From: JBBDYG01 sp040901765
Lineage (GTDB): Bacteria; Planctomycetota; Planctomycetia; Pirellulales; Lacipirellulaceae
Reading direction: 5' to 3'
Length of the DNA stretch: 7,069 nt
Assembly: GCA_040901765.1 (NCBI GenBank)
Contig: JBBDYG010000035.1
Coordinates: 1-7,069, forward strand
Shown: piece after piece, positions 5,968 through 7,069 of the stretch
Position numbering within the stretch: position 1 is the first letter of the stretch
How the letters are laid out: the number at the start of each line of letters is the position of its first letter
Program-made: the position numbers and the translations under genes
The notes under the pieces: model-generated
Told to the model about the DNA's origin: nothing
The model's database searches: none
Seen by the model: only the letters and a program-made list of their open reading frames with translations

Positions 5968-6085
5968 GGCAAATCTCTCTTTTTCTTGGCAGCAGGGTTG
6001 TCTACGATAGTCCCAACGGGCGGCCGGGGAAACCGCCCTCGACCAACACCTAGTTTTGAAGGCAATCTTCGCCGGAGTTCATGAT
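5968..6085. promoter_or_regulatory. Short divergent promoter region with leader hairpin
   Basis: These 118 bp must hold the promoters of both the hydrolase (minus) and the DUF1571 gene (plus). TTGGCA at 5986-5991 resembles a -35 on the plus strand, but the best nearby -10-like hexamer, TACGAT at 6003-6008, is only 11 bp away, so no consensus promoter can be assembled. GGGCGG (6018-6023) and CCGCCC (6033-6038) form a strong 6-bp GC hairpin with a 9-nt loop in the probable leader of the plus-strand gene. Confidence 0.35.
6074..6077 (+). promoter_or_regulatory. Ribosome binding site of the DUF1571 gene
   Basis: GGAG lies 8 nt upstream of ATG 6086. It supports that start over the in-frame TTG at 6056, which would put ten extra residues before the signal peptide. 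Confidence 0.7.
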
Positions 6086-6985
6086 ATGGTTAAGACGTAC
6101 CTCGGCAATAGAGTTGGGCTGGCGCTGGGCATCGCAATCGCGACGGGTGCCGGGCTCGCAAAAGCTCAGGATACCGATCTCTCGCAACCGGTGTTTCGCG
6201 TGACGCAGGCTCAGGCTCAAGAGCCGGCCGCTCCAGCCCAACAACCGGCTGCGCCAGCGGCGGCCTCGCCGTTCGACCTTGCGCCGCGGGAAGGCGAGCA
6301 TCCGCTCATGCCGTGCGTCCGCCTCGCGAAGCAAGCGCTTGCGGACATCGACCAAAACATTCACGACTACTCGTGCAAGTTTACAAAAATTGAGAAAATC
6401 GACGGCAAGCTTACCGACCCGCAATACATGTTCATGAAGATGCGGCATAAGCCCTTCAGCATCTACATGTACTTCTTGAAGCCGTATCAAGGCCGCGAGG
6501 TGTTATACGTAGACGGACAAAACAATGGCAATCTCGTAGCGCTGGAAGCGGGCTGGAAGCGGAGGGTCGGCAAGGTCAACCTCGATCCGAACGGAACGAT
6601 GGCGATGAATGGTCAGAAGTATCCGATCACTCGCGCGGGCATTCGCAATTTGACGGCCGAACTAATCGGTATTGGCGAAGCCGATACGAAATTCGGCGAA
6701 TGCGAAGTGAAGAATTATCCGGACGTAAAGATCGACGGTCGCCCCGTGACGATGATCGAAGCGATTCACCCCGTCCCGCGGCGTGAATTCAAGTTCCACA
6801 TCGCACGCATCTACCTCGACAACGAGTACCGCATTCCGGTCGCTTACGAAGCCTACTCGTGGCCGACCACGCCGGGCGGCGAGCCGGTGCTCGAAGAACG
6901 GTTCATCTACACGAACCTGAAGCTAAACAATGGCTTCACCGACCAAGACTTCAGCCCGGAGAACCCGGAGATTTTCAAGCCGTAA
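6086..6985 (+). CDS. Secreted DUF1571-family protein of unknown function
   Basis: Predicted 299-residue exported protein. Residues 1-27 form a signal peptide, with a hydrophobic stretch GLALGIAIATGAGLAKA ending in an AKA cleavage site. An Ala/Pro/Gln-rich, probably disordered linker follows (about 40-62), then a single globular domain from about 68 to the end. This domain begins with a helix containing C77 and LAKQALADI, then NIHDYSCKFTKIEKIDGKL, a run of beta-prone segments (FMKMRHKPFSIYMYFLKPY, REVLYVDGQNNGNLVALEAG) and the segment YPITRAGIRNLTAELI. I recognise this pattern as DUF1571, a planctomycete-enriched family without an assigned biochemical role. The order of a helix and then consecutive strands recalls LolA/RseB-like lipoprotein-binding folds, but that is only a guess. 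Three cysteines (77, 97, 206) could allow one disulfide outside the cytoplasm. The start at ATG 6086 is fixed by GGAG and the signal peptide. No partner gene is in the window. Confidence 0.82.
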   Translation: MVKTYLGNRVGLALGIAIATGAGLAKAQDTDLSQPVFRVTQAQAQEPAAPAQQPAAPAAASPFDLAPREGEHPLMPCVRLAKQALADIDQNIHDYSCKFTKIEKIDGKLTDPQYMFMKMRHKPFSIYMYFLKPYQGREVLYVDGQNNGNLVALEAGWKRRVGKVNLDPNGTMAMNGQKYPITRAGIRNLTAELIGIGEADTKFGECEVKNYPDVKIDGRPVTMIEAIHPVPRREFKFHIARIYLDNEYRIPVAYEAYSWPTTPGGEPVLEERFIYTNLKLNNGFTDQDFSPENPEIFKP

Positions 6986-6986
6986 T

Positions 6987-7058
6987 TTGACTCGGTGCCT
7001 CTCTTCATCCCAGCGGGATGACAGCCATTAGCCTCTATGAAGGCTCGTTGCGAGTCAA
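6987..7058. repeat. Inverted-repeat cluster downstream of the DUF1571 gene
   Basis: TTGACTCG (6987-6994), one base after the TAA codon, is the exact inverted copy of CGAGTCAA (7051-7058). Inside lie CTTCAT (7003-7008) / ATGAAG (7037-7042) and a compact hairpin TCATCCC-AGC-GGGATGA (7005-7021). A competing hairpin CTCG-TTG-CGAG (7044-7054) uses part of the right arm. The inner hairpin may act as a terminator but has no T-tract. The nested layout suggests a small intergenic element that ends close to the window edge, and it may continue beyond it. Confidence 0.45.
7005..7021 (+). terminator. Hairpin after the DUF1571 gene, possible terminator
   Basis: Seven perfect base pairs (TCATCCC with GGGATGA) close a 3-nt AGC loop 19 bases after the stop codon. 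The bases after it (CAGCCATTAG) contain no T-run, so it is a weak terminator candidate and may instead be the core of the surrounding inverted-repeat element. Confidence 0.4.
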
Positions 7059-7069
7059 CCTATTCATCG

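Overview
The window looks like an ordinary chromosomal segment of a GC-rich bacterium, most likely a planctomycete (Pirellulales-type). Three things suggest this. The last gene encodes a DUF1571-type secreted protein, a family I know mainly from Planctomycetota. The histidine kinase joins an FHA domain to a GAF domain in a soluble protein, an architecture common in that phylum. The genes are loosely packed, switch strand often, and are separated by small intergenic inverted repeats. The assignment is inferred from protein character; no rRNA or other taxonomic marker is present.

Layout, left to right. Positions 1-212 are non-coding. Positions 213-2231 (minus) encode an exported M28 zinc peptidase with a PA domain and a C-terminal PDZ domain. 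A 355-bp divergent intergenic region (2232-2586) holds a perfect TATAAT box for the peptidase and, on the other side, a potentially structured leader for the next gene. Positions 2587-4356 (plus) encode a cytoplasmic FHA-GAF-histidine kinase that starts at a GTG behind a good Shine-Dalgarno. A 119-bp gap carries a (CGGCTAT)4 heptad repeat forming one arm of a long imperfect hairpin. Positions 4476-5258 (plus) encode a biotin-protein ligase without a DNA-binding domain. A GCAA-tetraloop hairpin sits between it and the convergent gene at 5296-5967 (minus), a GloC/YcbL-type metallo-beta-lactamase-fold hydrolase. After a short divergent intergenic region, 6086-6985 (plus) encodes the secreted DUF1571 protein, followed by a cluster of inverted repeats at the right edge.

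The five genes do not form an obvious pathway. No two neighbours are close enough on one strand to look like a tight operon: kinase and ligase share a strand but are separated by 119 bp with a hairpin between them. The exported peptidase and the DUF1571 protein act outside the cytoplasmic membrane, while the kinase, ligase and hydrolase are cytoplasmic. The kinase has no response regulator in the window.

I found no mobile element, CRISPR array, tRNA, rRNA, toxin-antitoxin pair or defence system. The least explained items are the intergenic hairpins, the DUF1571 protein and the input/output of the orphan kinase. I do not see a new multi-gene system here.
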